DNA from: Phaeospirillum sp.
GTDB taxonomy: Bacteria; Pseudomonadota; Alphaproteobacteria; Rhodospirillales; Magnetospirillaceae
Reading direction: 5' to 3'
NCBI GenBank assembly: GCA_030824585.1
Contig: JAVBXM010000253.1
Coordinates: forward strand, 1 to 43,136
Length of the DNA: 43,136 bases
The position numbers were made by a program, and so were the translations under genes. This document shows, piece by piece, positions 27,402 through 35,439 of the stretch. The notes below the pieces were generated by a model, which did no database searches, was not told where the DNA came from, and saw only the letters and a list, made by a program, of their open reading frames with translations. Each line of letters opens with the position of its first letter. Positions within the stretch are counted from its first letter, which is position 1.

Positions 27402-30290
27402 ATGCTGATCAAGAAGCGCGACGGCGAGGCCCGCAAGTCCGCCCTGTCGGAAACCCTGGCCTCGGTGGCCGGCGGCGCCATGGACCGCCGCGCCTTCCTG
27501 CGCCGCTCCGGCCTGGCCGCCGGCGGCGCCGCCCTGGTGGGCGGCATCGGTGCCGGGACGGTGCGCAAGGCCGAGGCCGTGCCCGCCGCCCCCGATCCCA
27601 AGGGCGAGATCAAGAGGGCCATCTGCACCCACTGTTCGGTGGGCTGCACCGTCAACGCCGAGGTCTCCAACGGCGTGTGGATCGGCCAGGAGCCGGCCTT
27701 CGACAGCCCGCTGAACCTGGGCAGCCACTGCGCCAAGGGCGCGGCGGTGCGCGAGCACGCCCACGGCGACCGCCGCCTCAAATATCCCATGAAGCTGGAA
27801 GGCGGGAAGTACAAGCGCATCAGCTGGGAGCAGGCCATCAACGAGGTGGGCGACCGCCTGCTGAAGATCCGCGAGACCGCCGGTCCCGATTCGGTCTACT
27901 GGCTGGGCTCGGCCAAGTTCTCCAACGAACAGGCCTACCTGATGCGCAAGTTCGCGGCGCTGTGGGGCACCAACAACGTCGACCACCAGGCCCGCATCTG
28001 TCACTCCACCACCGTCGCCGGCGTCGCCCAGACCTGGGGCTACGGCGCCATGACCAATTCCTATAACGACATCCACAATTCCAAGGCGATGTTCTTCATC
28101 GGCTCCAATGCCGCCGAGGCCCATCCCGTCGCCATGCTCCACATCCTCAAGGCCAAGGAGCAGAACAAGGCGCCGCTGATCGTCTGCGATCCCCGCTTCA
28201 CCCGCACCGCCGCCCATGCCGACGAATACGTGCGCATGCGCCCCGGCACCGACGTGCCGCTGATCTGGGGCCTGCTGTGGCACATCTTCGAGAACGGCTG
28301 GGAGGACAAGGAGTTCATCAGGAAGCGCGTCTGGGGCATGGAGCAGGTCCGCGCCGAGGTCGCCAAGTGGACCCCGGAAGAGACCGAGCGGGTCACCGGC
28401 GTGCCCGGCGCCCAGCTCAAGCGCGTCGCCCAGACGCTCGCCACCCACCGTCCCGGCACCGTGGTGTGGTGCATGGGCGGTACCCAGCACACCGTGGGCA
28501 ACGCCAACGTCCGCGCCTATTGCATCTTGCAACTGGCGCTGGGCAATCTCGGCGTGGCCGGCGGCGGCACCAACATCTTCCGCGGCCACGACAATGTCCA
28601 GGGCGCCACCGACATGGGCCTGGACGTCACCACGCTTCCCGCCTATTACGGCCTGGCCGCCCCGGCCTGGAAGCACTGGGCGCGAGTGTGGGGCCTGGAC
28701 TACGACTACGTCAAGGGCCGCTTCAAGACACCCGAGCTGATGGAGGCTCCCGGCATTCCGGTGTCGCGCTGGTATGACGGCGTCAACGAGGCCAAGGAGA
28801 ACATCGCCCAGCCCGAGCCCATCAAGGCCATGGTCTACTGGGGCCACGCCCCCAATTCCCAGACCCGCCAGCCCGAGCTGAAGAAGGCCATGGAGAAGCT
28901 GGACACCCTGGTGATCATCGATCCCTATCCGACGGTGTCCGCCGTGCTGCACGACCGCACCGAGGGTGTCTACCTGCTGCCCGCCGCCACCCAGTTCGAG
29001 GTGGACGGCTCGCGCACCGCGTCCAACCGCTCGATCCAGTGGAGCGAGCAGGTCATCAAGCCCATGTTCGAATGCAAGGCCGACCAGGAGATCATGTATC
29101 TGCTGGCCAAGAAGTTCGGCTACGCCGCCGAATTGTGCAAGAACATCAAGGTCGAGGGCACCGTTCCCCTGGCCGAGGACATCCTGCGCGAGATCAACCG
29201 GGGCGCCTGGACCATCGGCTATACCGGCCAGTCGCCGGAACGGCTCAAGGCCCACATGGCCAACCAGCAGACCTTCGACAAGACCACGCTGAAGGCGGTG
29301 GGCGGCCCGTGCGACGGCGACTATTACGGCCTGCCCTGGCCGTGCTGGGGCAATGCCGCGACGCTCAAGCATCCCGGCACGCCCAACCTCTACGACACCT
29401 CCAAGCCGGTGAAGGACGGAGGGCTGAACTTCCGCGCCCTGTTCCCCGAGTACAAGGGCGAGAGCCTGCTGGCCACCGATTCCTGGCCCGAAGGCTCGGA
29501 ACTGCCGGCCGGACACCCCGGCTTCACCTACGGCATGCTGAAGAAGCTGGGCTGGGACGTGGACTTGAGCCCCGAGGAGCTGGCCACCATCCAGAAGATC
29601 GGCGGCGAGAAGGCCGACGACGTGGCCTGGACCATCGACATGTCGGGCGGCATCCAGCGCGTCGCCGTCAAGCACGGCGCCGCCCCCTTCGGCAACGGCA
29701 AGGCCCGCGCCGTGGTGTGGAACTTCCCCGACCCGGTGCCGCTGCACCGCGAGCCGCTGTACACGCCGCGGCGTGATCTGGTGGAGAAGTATCCCACCCA
29801 CGCCGACAAGAAGATGATGCGCCTGCCCTTCCTCTACAAATCCATCCAGGACAAGGACGTCTCCAAGGAGTTCCCGATCATCCTGACCTCGGGACGACTG
29901 GTGGAATACGAGGGCGGCGGCGACGAGACCCGCTCCAACCCCTGGCTGGCCGAGTTGCAGCCCGACATGTTCGTCGAGGTCAATCCCTTCGACGCCAATA
30001 ACGCGGGGCTGCGCGCCGGCGACTATGTCTGGGTCCATGGCCCCGAGGGCGGCAAGGTCAAGGTCAAGGCCCGCATCACCGAACGGGTGGGACGCGGCGT
30101 GGCCTTCATGCCCTTCCACTTCGGCGGCTGGTTCCAGGGCAAGGACCTGCGAAGCAAATACCCCGAGGGGGCCGCCCCCATCGTGCTGGGTGAAAGCACC
30201 AACACCGCGCAGACCTACGGCTATGACTCGGTGACCGGCATGCAGGAGACGAAAGTCACCCTGTGCCGCATCGAGAAGTTCCAGGCGTAA
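27402..30290 (+). CDS. fdhA: Formate dehydrogenase catalytic (alpha) subunit, Cys form
   Basis: A 962-residue molybdenum/tungsten bis-MGD formate dehydrogenase large subunit, oxidising formate to CO2. The Tat signal is MDRRAFLRRSGLAAGG (27-42), so it is exported to the periplasm. The [4Fe-4S] site is C75, C78, C82 and C110 (ICTHCSVGCTV ... SHCAKG). At the active site, DHQARICHSTTVAG carries Cys200 where E. coli FdnG has selenocysteine, followed by the catalytic His201. Further cofactor motifs include MFFIGSNAAEAHPVAMLHIL, VYWGHAPNSQTRQPEL and the C-terminal MopB domain (ILTSGRLVEYEGGGDETRSN). GGAGG lies 9 bases before the ATG. Neighbouring subunits are FdhB and FdhC. NAD-dependent cytoplasmic types are excluded by the Tat signal and the cytochrome b partner. 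Confidence 0.97.
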   Translation: MLIKKRDGEARKSALSETLASVAGGAMDRRAFLRRSGLAAGGAALVGGIGAGTVRKAEAVPAAPDPKGEIKRAICTHCSVGCTVNAEVSNGVWIGQEPAFDSPLNLGSHCAKGAAVREHAHGDRRLKYPMKLEGGKYKRISWEQAINEVGDRLLKIRETAGPDSVYWLGSAKFSNEQAYLMRKFAALWGTNNVDHQARICHSTTVAGVAQTWGYGAMTNSYNDIHNSKAMFFIGSNAAEAHPVAMLHILKAKEQNKAPLIVCDPRFTRTAAHADEYVRMRPGTDVPLIWGLLWHIFENGWEDKEFIRKRVWGMEQVRAEVAKWTPEETERVTGVPGAQLKRVAQTLATHRPGTVVWCMGGTQHTVGNANVRAYCILQLALGNLGVAGGGTNIFRGHDNVQGATDMGLDVTTLPAYYGLAAPAWKHWARVWGLDYDYVKGRFKTPELMEAPGIPVSRWYDGVNEAKENIAQPEPIKAMVYWGHAPNSQTRQPELKKAMEKLDTLVIIDPYPTVSAVLHDRTEGVYLLPAATQFEVDGSRTASNRSIQWSEQVIKPMFECKADQEIMYLLAKKFGYAAELCKNIKVEGTVPLAEDILREINRGAWTIGYTGQSPERLKAHMANQQTFDKTTLKAVGGPCDGDYYGLPWPCWGNAATLKHPGTPNLYDTSKPVKDGGLNFRALFPEYKGESLLATDSWPEGSELPAGHPGFTYGMLKKLGWDVDLSPEELATIQKIGGEKADDVAWTIDMSGGIQRVAVKHGAAPFGNGKARAVVWNFPDPVPLHREPLYTPRRDLVEKYPTHADKKMMRLPFLYKSIQDKDVSKEFPIILTSGRLVEYEGGGDETRSNPWLAELQPDMFVEVNPFDANNAGLRAGDYVWVHGPEGGKVKVKARITERVGRGVAFMPFHFGGWFQGKDLRSKYPEGAAPIVLGESTNTAQTYGYDSVTGMQETKVTLCRIEKFQA

Positions 30291-30304
30291 GGAGGAGAAC
30301 GATC

Positions 30305-30940
30305 ATGGCCCGCATGAAATTCCTCTGCGACGGCGAACGCTGCATCCACTGCAGCGGCTGCGTCACCGCCTGCAAGAACGAGCACGAGGTGCCCTGGGGC
30401 ATCAACCGCCGCCGCGTCGTCACGCTCAACGACGGCAAGCCGGGGCAGAAATCCCTGTCGGTGGCCTGCATGCACTGCTCGGACGCGCCGTGCATGGCGG
30501 TCTGCCCGGTGGATTGCTTCTATCAGACCGGTGACGGCATCGTGCTGCACAACAAGGATTTGTGCATCGGCTGCGGCTATTGCTTCTACGCCTGTCCGTT
30601 CGGCGCACCGCAATACCCCTCCACCGGCAATTTCGGCGGACGCGGCAAGATGGACAAGTGCACCTTCTGCGCCGGCGGCCCCGAGGCCGACCATTCCAAG
30701 GCGGAGCTGGAGAAGTACGGCCGCAACCGCATCGCCGAGGGCAAGCTGCCGCTCTGCGCCGAGATGTGCGCCACCAAGGCCCTGCTGGCCGGCGATGGCG
30801 ACATGGTCTCGACCATCTACCGCGAGCGCGTCATGGCGCGAGGCTTCGGCTCGGGCGCAGCGGGCTGGGGTCAGGCCTATGGCGAACAGAAGCGCGAACG
30901 GGCCCGCGAGGGTGCCGGCGCCCCGGGCAAGGACAAATAG
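30305..30940 (+). CDS. fdhB: Formate dehydrogenase Fe-S (beta) subunit
   Basis: A 211-residue ferredoxin-like electron-transfer subunit with four [4Fe-4S] motifs: RCIHCSGCVTACKNEHEVPW (C13, C16, C19, C23), CMHCSDAPCMAVCP, LCIGCGYCFYACPFG and KCTFCAGG with LCAEMCATKAL. It passes electrons from the catalytic subunit to the cytochrome b subunit. There is no C-terminal membrane anchor of the FdnH type; the tail is hydrophilic (GYGEQKRERAREGAGAPGK-like), so docking must rely on FdhC. The start is 14 bases after the fdhA stop with GGAGG upstream. The next gene begins two bases after its stop. Confidence 0.96.
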   Translation: MARMKFLCDGERCIHCSGCVTACKNEHEVPWGINRRRVVTLNDGKPGQKSLSVACMHCSDAPCMAVCPVDCFYQTGDGIVLHNKDLCIGCGYCFYACPFGAPQYPSTGNFGGRGKMDKCTFCAGGPEADHSKAELEKYGRNRIAEGKLPLCAEMCATKALLAGDGDMVSTIYRERVMARGFGSGAAGWGQAYGEQKRERAREGAGAPGKDK

Positions 30941-30942
30941 CC

Positions 30943-31206
30943 ATGCGCCCGCGCGCCCTGGCCGCCGCACTGCTCGCCGTCCTGGCCCTCGCCGCCTGCA
31001 AGGGCGAGGAGATGGGACGGCAGGTCAAGCTGGACAAGGGGACCTATATGGGTCTCCGCGACGGCGAGATCGATCCGTCGACCCGGCAGGCGCTCGAGCA
31101 CCGGATCGCCAGCCAGAACGACGGCATCGCGCGGTTGGCGACCAATGGCCCCATTCCCGCAGGCGAAGCGGCCCCCACGGGCCGCATCGCCGGGCAAAAA
31201 TTCTAA
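30943..31206 (+). CDS. Small lipoprotein within the fdh operon
   Basis: An 87-residue protein with a lipoprotein signal (ALLAVLALAACKGEE; lipobox LAAC, Cys19), so it should be lipidated and anchored facing the periplasm. The mature part is short and charged (GTYMGLRDGEIDPSTRQALE HRI...) with no motif I recognise. Its position between fdhB and fdhC, with a two-base gap before and 13 bases after, suggests it is expressed with the periplasmic formate dehydrogenase complex and may be an assembly or accessory subunit. This is inferred from position only. Confidence 0.82.
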   Translation: MRPRALAAALLAVLALAACKGEEMGRQVKLDKGTYMGLRDGEIDPSTRQALEHRIASQNDGIARLATNGPIPAGEAAPTGRIAGQKF

Positions 31207-31219
31207 GGGGAGGCATCGC

Positions 31220-32215
31220 ATGAGCCGAACCATCCTCGCCGTCCTGCTGCTGGTCCTCGGTCTCGGCATGGCCGGTCCCGGAAAGACTGGGCCGGCCCTG
31301 GCCGCCGGCTATGACGGCGACGTCCCCACCGCCGCCCAGTCGGACCGCATCACCGAGCCCGAATCCTGGCGGGCCATCCGCCAGGGCGAGGCCGGCTACA
31401 TCGGCGGGCAACCCGTCGCCCGTGGCGTGCTGATCCAGTCGGAAGGCGAAATCTGGCGCAATTTCCGCAACGGCAAGCTGGCCGTCTATGCCGGCTGGCT
31501 GCTGATCGGCGTCTCGTTGGCCATCGCCGCCTTCTACTTCATCCGCGGCAGGATCATGATGGAGGGTGGCCCCTCGGGGCAGACCATCCTGCGCTTCAAC
31601 AAGGTCGAGCGCATCGGCCACTGGCTGACCGCCGGCTCGTTCCTGGTGCTGGCGGCCACGGGTCTGAACATCCTGTTCGGCCGCTGGATCATCGAGCCCT
31701 GGCTGGGCAAGACCCTGTTCTCGTGGCTGACCTGGGCCGGCAAGTGGCTGCACAACCTCGCCGGCTTCGTCTTCATCGCCGGGCTAGTGATGATCTTCTT
31801 CCTGTGGGCGCGGGACAATCTGTGGGACCGCTACGACTGGGGCTGGATCAAGGGCGGCGGCGGCCTTCTCAAGAAAGGTGTCCACCCCCCCGCCGCCAAG
31901 TTCAATTTCGGCCAGAAGACCCAGTTCTGGATGGTCATCCTGGTGGGCGCCCTGGTGTCCTCCACCGGGCTGAACCTGCTGTTCCCCTTCACCATGGGCG
32001 ACATCCACGCCATGCAGGTGATGCACCTGATCCACGCCGCCCTGGCGGTGGTGATGGTGCTGTTCATCCTGGGGCACATCTATATCGGCACCATCGGCAT
32101 GGAAGGCGCTTCCACCGCCGTCACCACCGGCTATGTGGACCGCGAATGGGCGCGCACGCACCATGCCGCATGGGTCGAGGAAACGGAAAAGGGCGAGCCG
32201 AAAGCGGCGGAGTAG
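31220..32215 (+). CDS. fdhC: Formate dehydrogenase cytochrome b (gamma) subunit
   Basis: A 331-residue membrane subunit. An N-terminal signal-like helix and a periplasmic segment (about 20-85; AGYDGDVPTAAQSDRITEPE) precede a helix at about 86-107 and the four-helix cytochrome b core typical of FdnI/FdoI: RIGHWLTAGSFLVLAATGLN, KWLHNLAGFVFIAGLVMIFF, FWMVILVGALVSSTGLNLLF and MHLIHAALAVVMVLFILGHI. The His residues within and at the ends of these helices are candidate heme b ligands. It transfers electrons from FdhB to the quinone pool, completing a respiratory formate dehydrogenase. AGGGGAGG precedes the ATG. It is the last gene of the operon; the next genes are on the opposite strand. Confidence 0.95.
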   Translation: MSRTILAVLLLVLGLGMAGPGKTGPALAAGYDGDVPTAAQSDRITEPESWRAIRQGEAGYIGGQPVARGVLIQSEGEIWRNFRNGKLAVYAGWLLIGVSLAIAAFYFIRGRIMMEGGPSGQTILRFNKVERIGHWLTAGSFLVLAATGLNILFGRWIIEPWLGKTLFSWLTWAGKWLHNLAGFVFIAGLVMIFFLWARDNLWDRYDWGWIKGGGGLLKKGVHPPAAKFNFGQKTQFWMVILVGALVSSTGLNLLFPFTMGDIHAMQVMHLIHAALAVVMVLFILGHIYIGTIGMEGASTAVTTGYVDREWARTHHAAWVEETEKGEPKAAE

Positions 32216-32241
32216 CGCGGCAGGCAGGCAGGCCCCCACCT

Positions 32242-32859
32242 CTATGCCTTGGGCTTGTGCCGGGTCAGATCGTCGGGCCACAGGGCGCTGGGATTGAGCT
32301 CGGCCCGCCCCGGCTCGAGGGCGCTCAGGGGCTGGCACGGCACCATGGACTTCAGCGCCCGTTGGGCCAGTTGCTGGTAGGCCTCGGTGCCACGGGTCTT
32401 GCGCGCCACTTCCTCGGCCGACAATTCGCGCAGCACCTTGGCCGGCAAGCCAGCCACCAGGGTGCGGGGCGGAATCTTGAAGCCGGCCGGCACGAAGGCC
32501 ATGGCGGCGATGATCGCCTCTTCGCCCACCTCGGCGCCGTCATAGATGGACGACGCCATGCCCACCAGGGCGTTGCGGCGGATGCGGCAGCCATGCACCA
32601 CGGCGGCGTGGCCGATATGGCCGTAATCCTCGACCACCGTGTGGAAGCCGGGCGTGCCGTGCAGGATGCAATTGTCCTGGATGTTGACGCCGGCGCCGAT
32701 GATCACGCTGGAGAAATCGGCGCGAAGCGACGCACCCGGCCCGATGAAGCAGCCGGGACCGATGCGCACATCGCCGATCAGTACGGCGGTGGGATGCACA
32801 TAGGAGGTGGGATCGACCACCGGCACCATTCCCTCGAACGCGTAGCAAAGGCCGGTCAT
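32242..32859 (-). CDS. PaaY/CaiE-type gamma-carbonic-anhydrase-like protein
   Basis: A 205-residue left-handed beta-helix protein of the gamma-carbonic anhydrase family. The hexapeptide repeat region starts YVHPTAVLIGDVRIGPGCFI. The zinc ligands are present: His67 (NCILHGTP), His84 and His89 (GHIGHAAVVHG). The sequence GCRIRRNALVGM and the C-terminal LVAGLPAKVLRELSAEE, RGTEAYQQLAQRALKSM and LSALEPGR follow E. coli PaaY closely. PaaY proteins act as hydrolases that rescue CoA from aberrant thioesters in phenylacetate degradation. No paa genes are here; instead it is coupled by an ATGA overlap to a hotdog thioesterase, which supports a CoA-salvage role. GGAGG precedes the ATG. Confidence 0.92.
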   Translation of the reverse strand: MTGLCYAFEGMVPVVDPTSYVHPTAVLIGDVRIGPGCFIGPGASLRADFSSVIIGAGVNIQDNCILHGTPGFHTVVEDYGHIGHAAVVHGCRIRRNALVGMASSIYDGAEVGEEAIIAAMAFVPAGFKIPPRTLVAGLPAKVLRELSAEEVARKTRGTEAYQQLAQRALKSMVPCQPLSALEPGRAELNPSALWPDDLTRHKPKA

Positions 32860-33299
32860 GGCATCCTCCGATGGGCTTCGAACACGGCACGCACCGCGTC
32901 GGGAATGGGAACCGGGCGCTGGCTGGCCCGATCGACGAAGACGTGAATCCAGTGGCCCTCGGCGGCGGCCTCGTCGCTGCCGTCCTCGAACAGCGCCAAG
33001 CCGTAGCGGGCGCTGGTGCGTCCCATCTGGTCGATACGGATGCCCGCCACCACCGGCGTGGGATAGGAAAGCGGCTTGAGGAAACGGCAGGACGATTCGG
33101 CGGCGAAGGTGATCACCGGGGCGGTCATCAGGTCCAGCCCGCACGGCCCGGTCAGGAACTTGACCACGATATGCTCGAAGAAGCGCTGATAGACCACGTT
33201 GTTGAGGTGGCCGAACATGTCGTTGTCCGACCACCGGGTCTGAATCTCGACGCGAAAGGGATAATCGGCCTGCCGCGAAATCTCCCTCTTATGGCTCAT
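32856..33299 (-). CDS. Hotdog-fold acyl-CoA thioesterase (4HBT/YbgC type)
   Basis: A 147-residue hotdog-fold protein. The motif WSDNDMFGHLNNVVYQRFFE (23-42) is the signature of the 4-hydroxybenzoyl-CoA-thioesterase subfamily; D27 in DNDMFGHLNN is the probable catalytic Asp. RFLKPLSYPTPVVAGIRIDQ and GRTSARYGLALF form the rest of the fold. It should cleave an acyl-CoA to the free acid plus CoA; the acyl group is not known. The ATG at 33299 overlaps the upstream bdhA stop by four bases (ATGA) and its own stop overlaps the PaaY-like start, so three genes are translated in series. Confidence 0.92.
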   Translation of the reverse strand: MSHKREISRQADYPFRVEIQTRWSDNDMFGHLNNVVYQRFFEHIVVKFLTGPCGLDLMTAPVITFAAESSCRFLKPLSYPTPVVAGIRIDQMGRTSARYGLALFEDGSDEAAAEGHWIHVFVDRASQRPVPIPDAVRAVFEAHRRMP

Positions 33300-34078
33300 T
33301 GCGCCGTCCAGCCCCCATCCATGGGCAGGGCGGTGCCGGTCATGTTGGCGGCGGCGGGCGAGCACAGGAACACCGCCAGATCGCCCAACTGTTCCGGGGT
33401 GGTGAATTTCTTCGAGGGCTGCTTCTCGGAAAGCAGGTCGCGGCCCGCCTGCTCGACGGTCACCCCCTGGGCCTCGGCGCGGGCATCGATCTGCTTTTGC
33501 ACCAGGGGGGTCAGCACCCAGCCGGGACAGATGGCGTTACAGGTGACGTCGATCTCGGCGGTTTCCAGCCCCACCACCTTGGTCAGGCCGACCACGCCGT
33601 GCTTGGCGGCGATGTAGGCCGCCTTGTTGACCGAGGCCACCAGCCCATGGGCCGAGGCGATGTTGATGATGCGGCCCCAGCCGCGCGCCTTCATGCCCGG
33701 CAGGGCGGCGCGAATGCCCTGGAACACCGAGGTCAGGTTGATGGCGATGACCGCGTCCCACCGTTCCAGCGGGAATTCCTCCACCGGCGCCACGTGCTGG
33801 ATGCCGGCGTTGTTGACCAGGATGTCGAGGCCTCCCAGGCGGGCTTCCGCGTCGCGCACCAGATCGCCGGCGCCGTCGGACTTGGACAGGTCGGCGCCGT
33901 TGTAAAGAACCGTGACGCCAAATTCCTTGGCAAGGCCGGCGCGCAGCGCCTCGATCCCGGCCGGGTCGCCGAAGCCGTTGAGCATCACCGAGGCACCTTG
34001 CGCCGCCAGGGCGCGGGCGATGCCGAGGCCGATTCCGCTGGTGGACCCGGTAACCAGGGCCCGCTTGCCGTTCAACAT
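33296..34078 (-). CDS. bdhA: D-3-hydroxybutyrate dehydrogenase
   Basis: A 260-residue short-chain dehydrogenase/reductase that interconverts (R)-3-hydroxybutyrate and acetoacetate with NAD (EC 1.1.1.30), a step in mobilising polyhydroxybutyrate. The nucleotide-binding motif is TGSTSGIGLGIA (10-21), the structural NNAG is at 89-92, and the catalytic set is N114, S142, Y155 and K159 (AAYIAAKHG). Features particular to this enzyme include NNAGIQHVAPVEEFPLERWD, the LVQKQIDARAEAQG insert and LLSEKQPSKKFTTPEQLG. The ATG at 34078 gives MLNGKRALVTGSTSG; a longer start is not supported. It heads an overlapping three-gene operon with a thioesterase and a PaaY-like protein. Confidence 0.95.
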   Translation of the reverse strand: MLNGKRALVTGSTSGIGLGIARALAAQGASVMLNGFGDPAGIEALRAGLAKEFGVTVLYNGADLSKSDGAGDLVRDAEARLGGLDILVNNAGIQHVAPVEEFPLERWDAVIAINLTSVFQGIRAALPGMKARGWGRIINIASAHGLVASVNKAAYIAAKHGVVGLTKVVGLETAEIDVTCNAICPGWVLTPLVQKQIDARAEAQGVTVEQAGRDLLSEKQPSKKFTTPEQLGDLAVFLCSPAAANMTGTALPMDGGWTAQ

Positions 34079-34137
34079 GCCGATTCCTCCGCTCCTTATG
34101 GTCTTACCAAGCCGCAAAGCGGTAAACAAGTACCGAT

Positions 34138-34212
34138 TTACCGATTGAAGAAAGCCGTCGCCTTACTTTTTAAAGAACACCTCCGCCTTACTTTTTGAAA
34201 AACGCCTCCGCT
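34138..34212 (-). repeat. Three degenerate 25-bp tandem copies of the DUF1192 gene 3' end
   Basis: The last 25 bases of the DUF1192 coding region (34188-34212, ending EAFFKK-stop) are repeated directly downstream at 34163-34187 (ending EVFFKK-stop) and again, more diverged, at 34138-34162 (ending TAFFNR-stop). The period is exactly 25, so each copy falls in a different frame relative to the gene. The first two differ at only four positions over the 25 bases; the third matches about two thirds of positions in its best-aligned 22 bases. Confidence 0.75.
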
Positions 34213-34370
34213 CCGGCCTTCACCGCCTGCTTGCGGGTGATGGCCTCCTGGGCGCGGGCGATCTCGCCCTGCAGCTCGACGATATAGTCCCCCAATTCCT
34301 CGATGGACATGGGATCGAGGTTCTTCAGCGCCTGGGGCTTCTTGCGCGGTTCCAAATCGTCGGCGTCCAT
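34188..34370 (-). CDS. DUF1192 family small protein
   Basis: A 60-residue acidic protein: MDADDLEPRKKPQALKNLDP, then MSIEELGDYIVELQGEIARA, a helical segment with coiled-coil character, and a short basic tail ending EAFFKK. This is the layout of DUF1192, small alphaproteobacterial proteins of unknown function. The ATG at 34370 is preceded by GAGAGGATCGCCCC. It is divergent from the quinone oxidoreductase (76 bases between starts) and lies upstream of bdhA on the same strand, about 110 bases away. Its 3' end is duplicated in tandem beyond the stop codon. Confidence 0.88.
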   Translation of the reverse strand: MDADDLEPRKKPQALKNLDPMSIEELGDYIVELQGEIARAQEAITRKQAVKAGAEAFFKK

Positions 34371-34446
34371 GGGGCGATCCTCTCTTGCCACGTTCAAGCG
34401 AACGTACCAGATTGGGCGCCTTACCGACATAAGAGAGGCCCGACGG

Positions 34447-35439
34447 ATGCCGCCCGAGACCATGACCTGCATCGAGATCTCCACCCCCGGCGCCCCCGAG
34501 GTGCTCAAGCCCGTCACCCGGCCCGTGCCGGTTCCCAAGGCCGGCGAGGTGCTGATCAAGGTGGCGGCGGCGGGCATCAACCGCCCCGACGTGCTGCAAC
34601 GCGCCGGCGCCTATCCCGCCCCGCCCGGCGCCTCGGACCTGCCCGGCCTGGAGGTGGCGGGCACCGTCGCCGCCCTGGGCGAAGGGGTCGCCTCTCCCGG
34701 CCTCGGCGCCCCGGTCTGCGCCCTGGCCCCCGGCGGCGGCTATGCCGAATACTGCACGGTGGACGCCCGCCATTGCCTGCCCATCCCCAAGGGCTACGAC
34801 ATGATCCGCGCCGCCGCCCTGCCCGAGACCTTCTTCACCGTCTGGCACAACGTGGTGGAGCGCGGCGCGTTGAAGGCCGGCGAGCGCTTCTTGGTGCACG
34901 GCGGGGCCGGCGGCATCGGCACCACCGCCATCCAACTGGCCAAGGCCCTGGGCGCCACGGTGTTCGCCACCGCCAACGGCGAGGCCAAATGCAGGGCCTG
35001 CCGCGACCTGGGCGCCGATGTCGCCATCGACTATTCCACATCCGACTTCGTCGAGGTGATCAAGGAACAGACCAAGGGCAAGGGAATCGACGTGATCCTC
35101 GACATGGTGGGCGGCGATTACATCGCCCGCAACATCAAGAGCCTGGCCGCCGACGGCCGCCTGGTCTCCATCGCCTTCCTGCGCGGCAGCAGCGCCGAGA
35201 TCAACCTGATGCCGGTGATGCTCAAGCGCCTGACGCTGACCGGTTCGACGCTCCGCCCCCAGTCCAACGACGCCAAGGCGCGCATGGCCGGGGGCCTCGC
35301 CGAAACCGTGTGGCCGCTGCTCGACCAGGGCAAGGTCGCGCCCTTGATCCACGCCGTTTTTCCCCTGGCCGAGGCCGCCAAGGCCCACGCCCTGATGGAA
35401 AGCAACACCCATATGGGCAAGATCGTGCTGCAGGTTTGA
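34447..35439 (+). CDS. NAD(P)H:quinone oxidoreductase (PIG3/zeta-crystallin type MDR)
   Basis: A 330-residue medium-chain dehydrogenase/reductase without the zinc-binding Cys residues of alcohol dehydrogenases. The N-terminal substrate domain has VAAAGINRPDVLQRAGAYPA and PGLEVAGTVAALGEGV, and the NADP(H)-binding fold has FLVHGGAGGIGTTAIQLAKA. The segment NRPDVLQRxGxYPxPPGAS is typical of the TP53I3 (PIG3)-like NAD(P)H quinone oxidoreductases. It probably reduces quinones or other electrophiles in redox defence. ATG 34447 follows GAGAGGCCCGACG; upstream in-frame codons overlap the divergent DUF1192 gene and are rejected. The trcR promoter begins at its last codons. Confidence 0.93.
   Translation: MPPETMTCIEISTPGAPEVLKPVTRPVPVPKAGEVLIKVAAAGINRPDVLQRAGAYPAPPGASDLPGLEVAGTVAALGEGVASPGLGAPVCALAPGGGYAEYCTVDARHCLPIPKGYDMIRAAALPETFFTVWHNVVERGALKAGERFLVHGGAGGIGTTAIQLAKALGATVFATANGEAKCRACRDLGADVAIDYSTSDFVEVIKEQTKGKGIDVILDMVGGDYIARNIKSLAADGRLVSIAFLRGSSAEINLMPVMLKRLTLTGSTLRPQSNDAKARMAGGLAETVWPLLDQGKVAPLIHAVFPLAEAAKAHALMESNTHMGKIVLQV

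Noticed and set aside
27990-28100. Possible selenocysteine codon and SECIS element in fdhA
   Set aside because: The codon at the active-site position is TGT (Cys), not TGA, so no recoding is needed.
27369-30119. A 916-codon minus-strand open frame opposite fdhA
   Set aside because: It is antisense to the catalytic subunit and its composition (His/Gly/Ala/Leu-rich, no motifs) is that of a shadow frame.
34303-34446. Longer N-terminus of the quinone oxidoreductase
   Set aside because: The extra 48 codons run through the divergent DUF1192 start region and do not resemble the family; ATG 34447 has a ribosome site.
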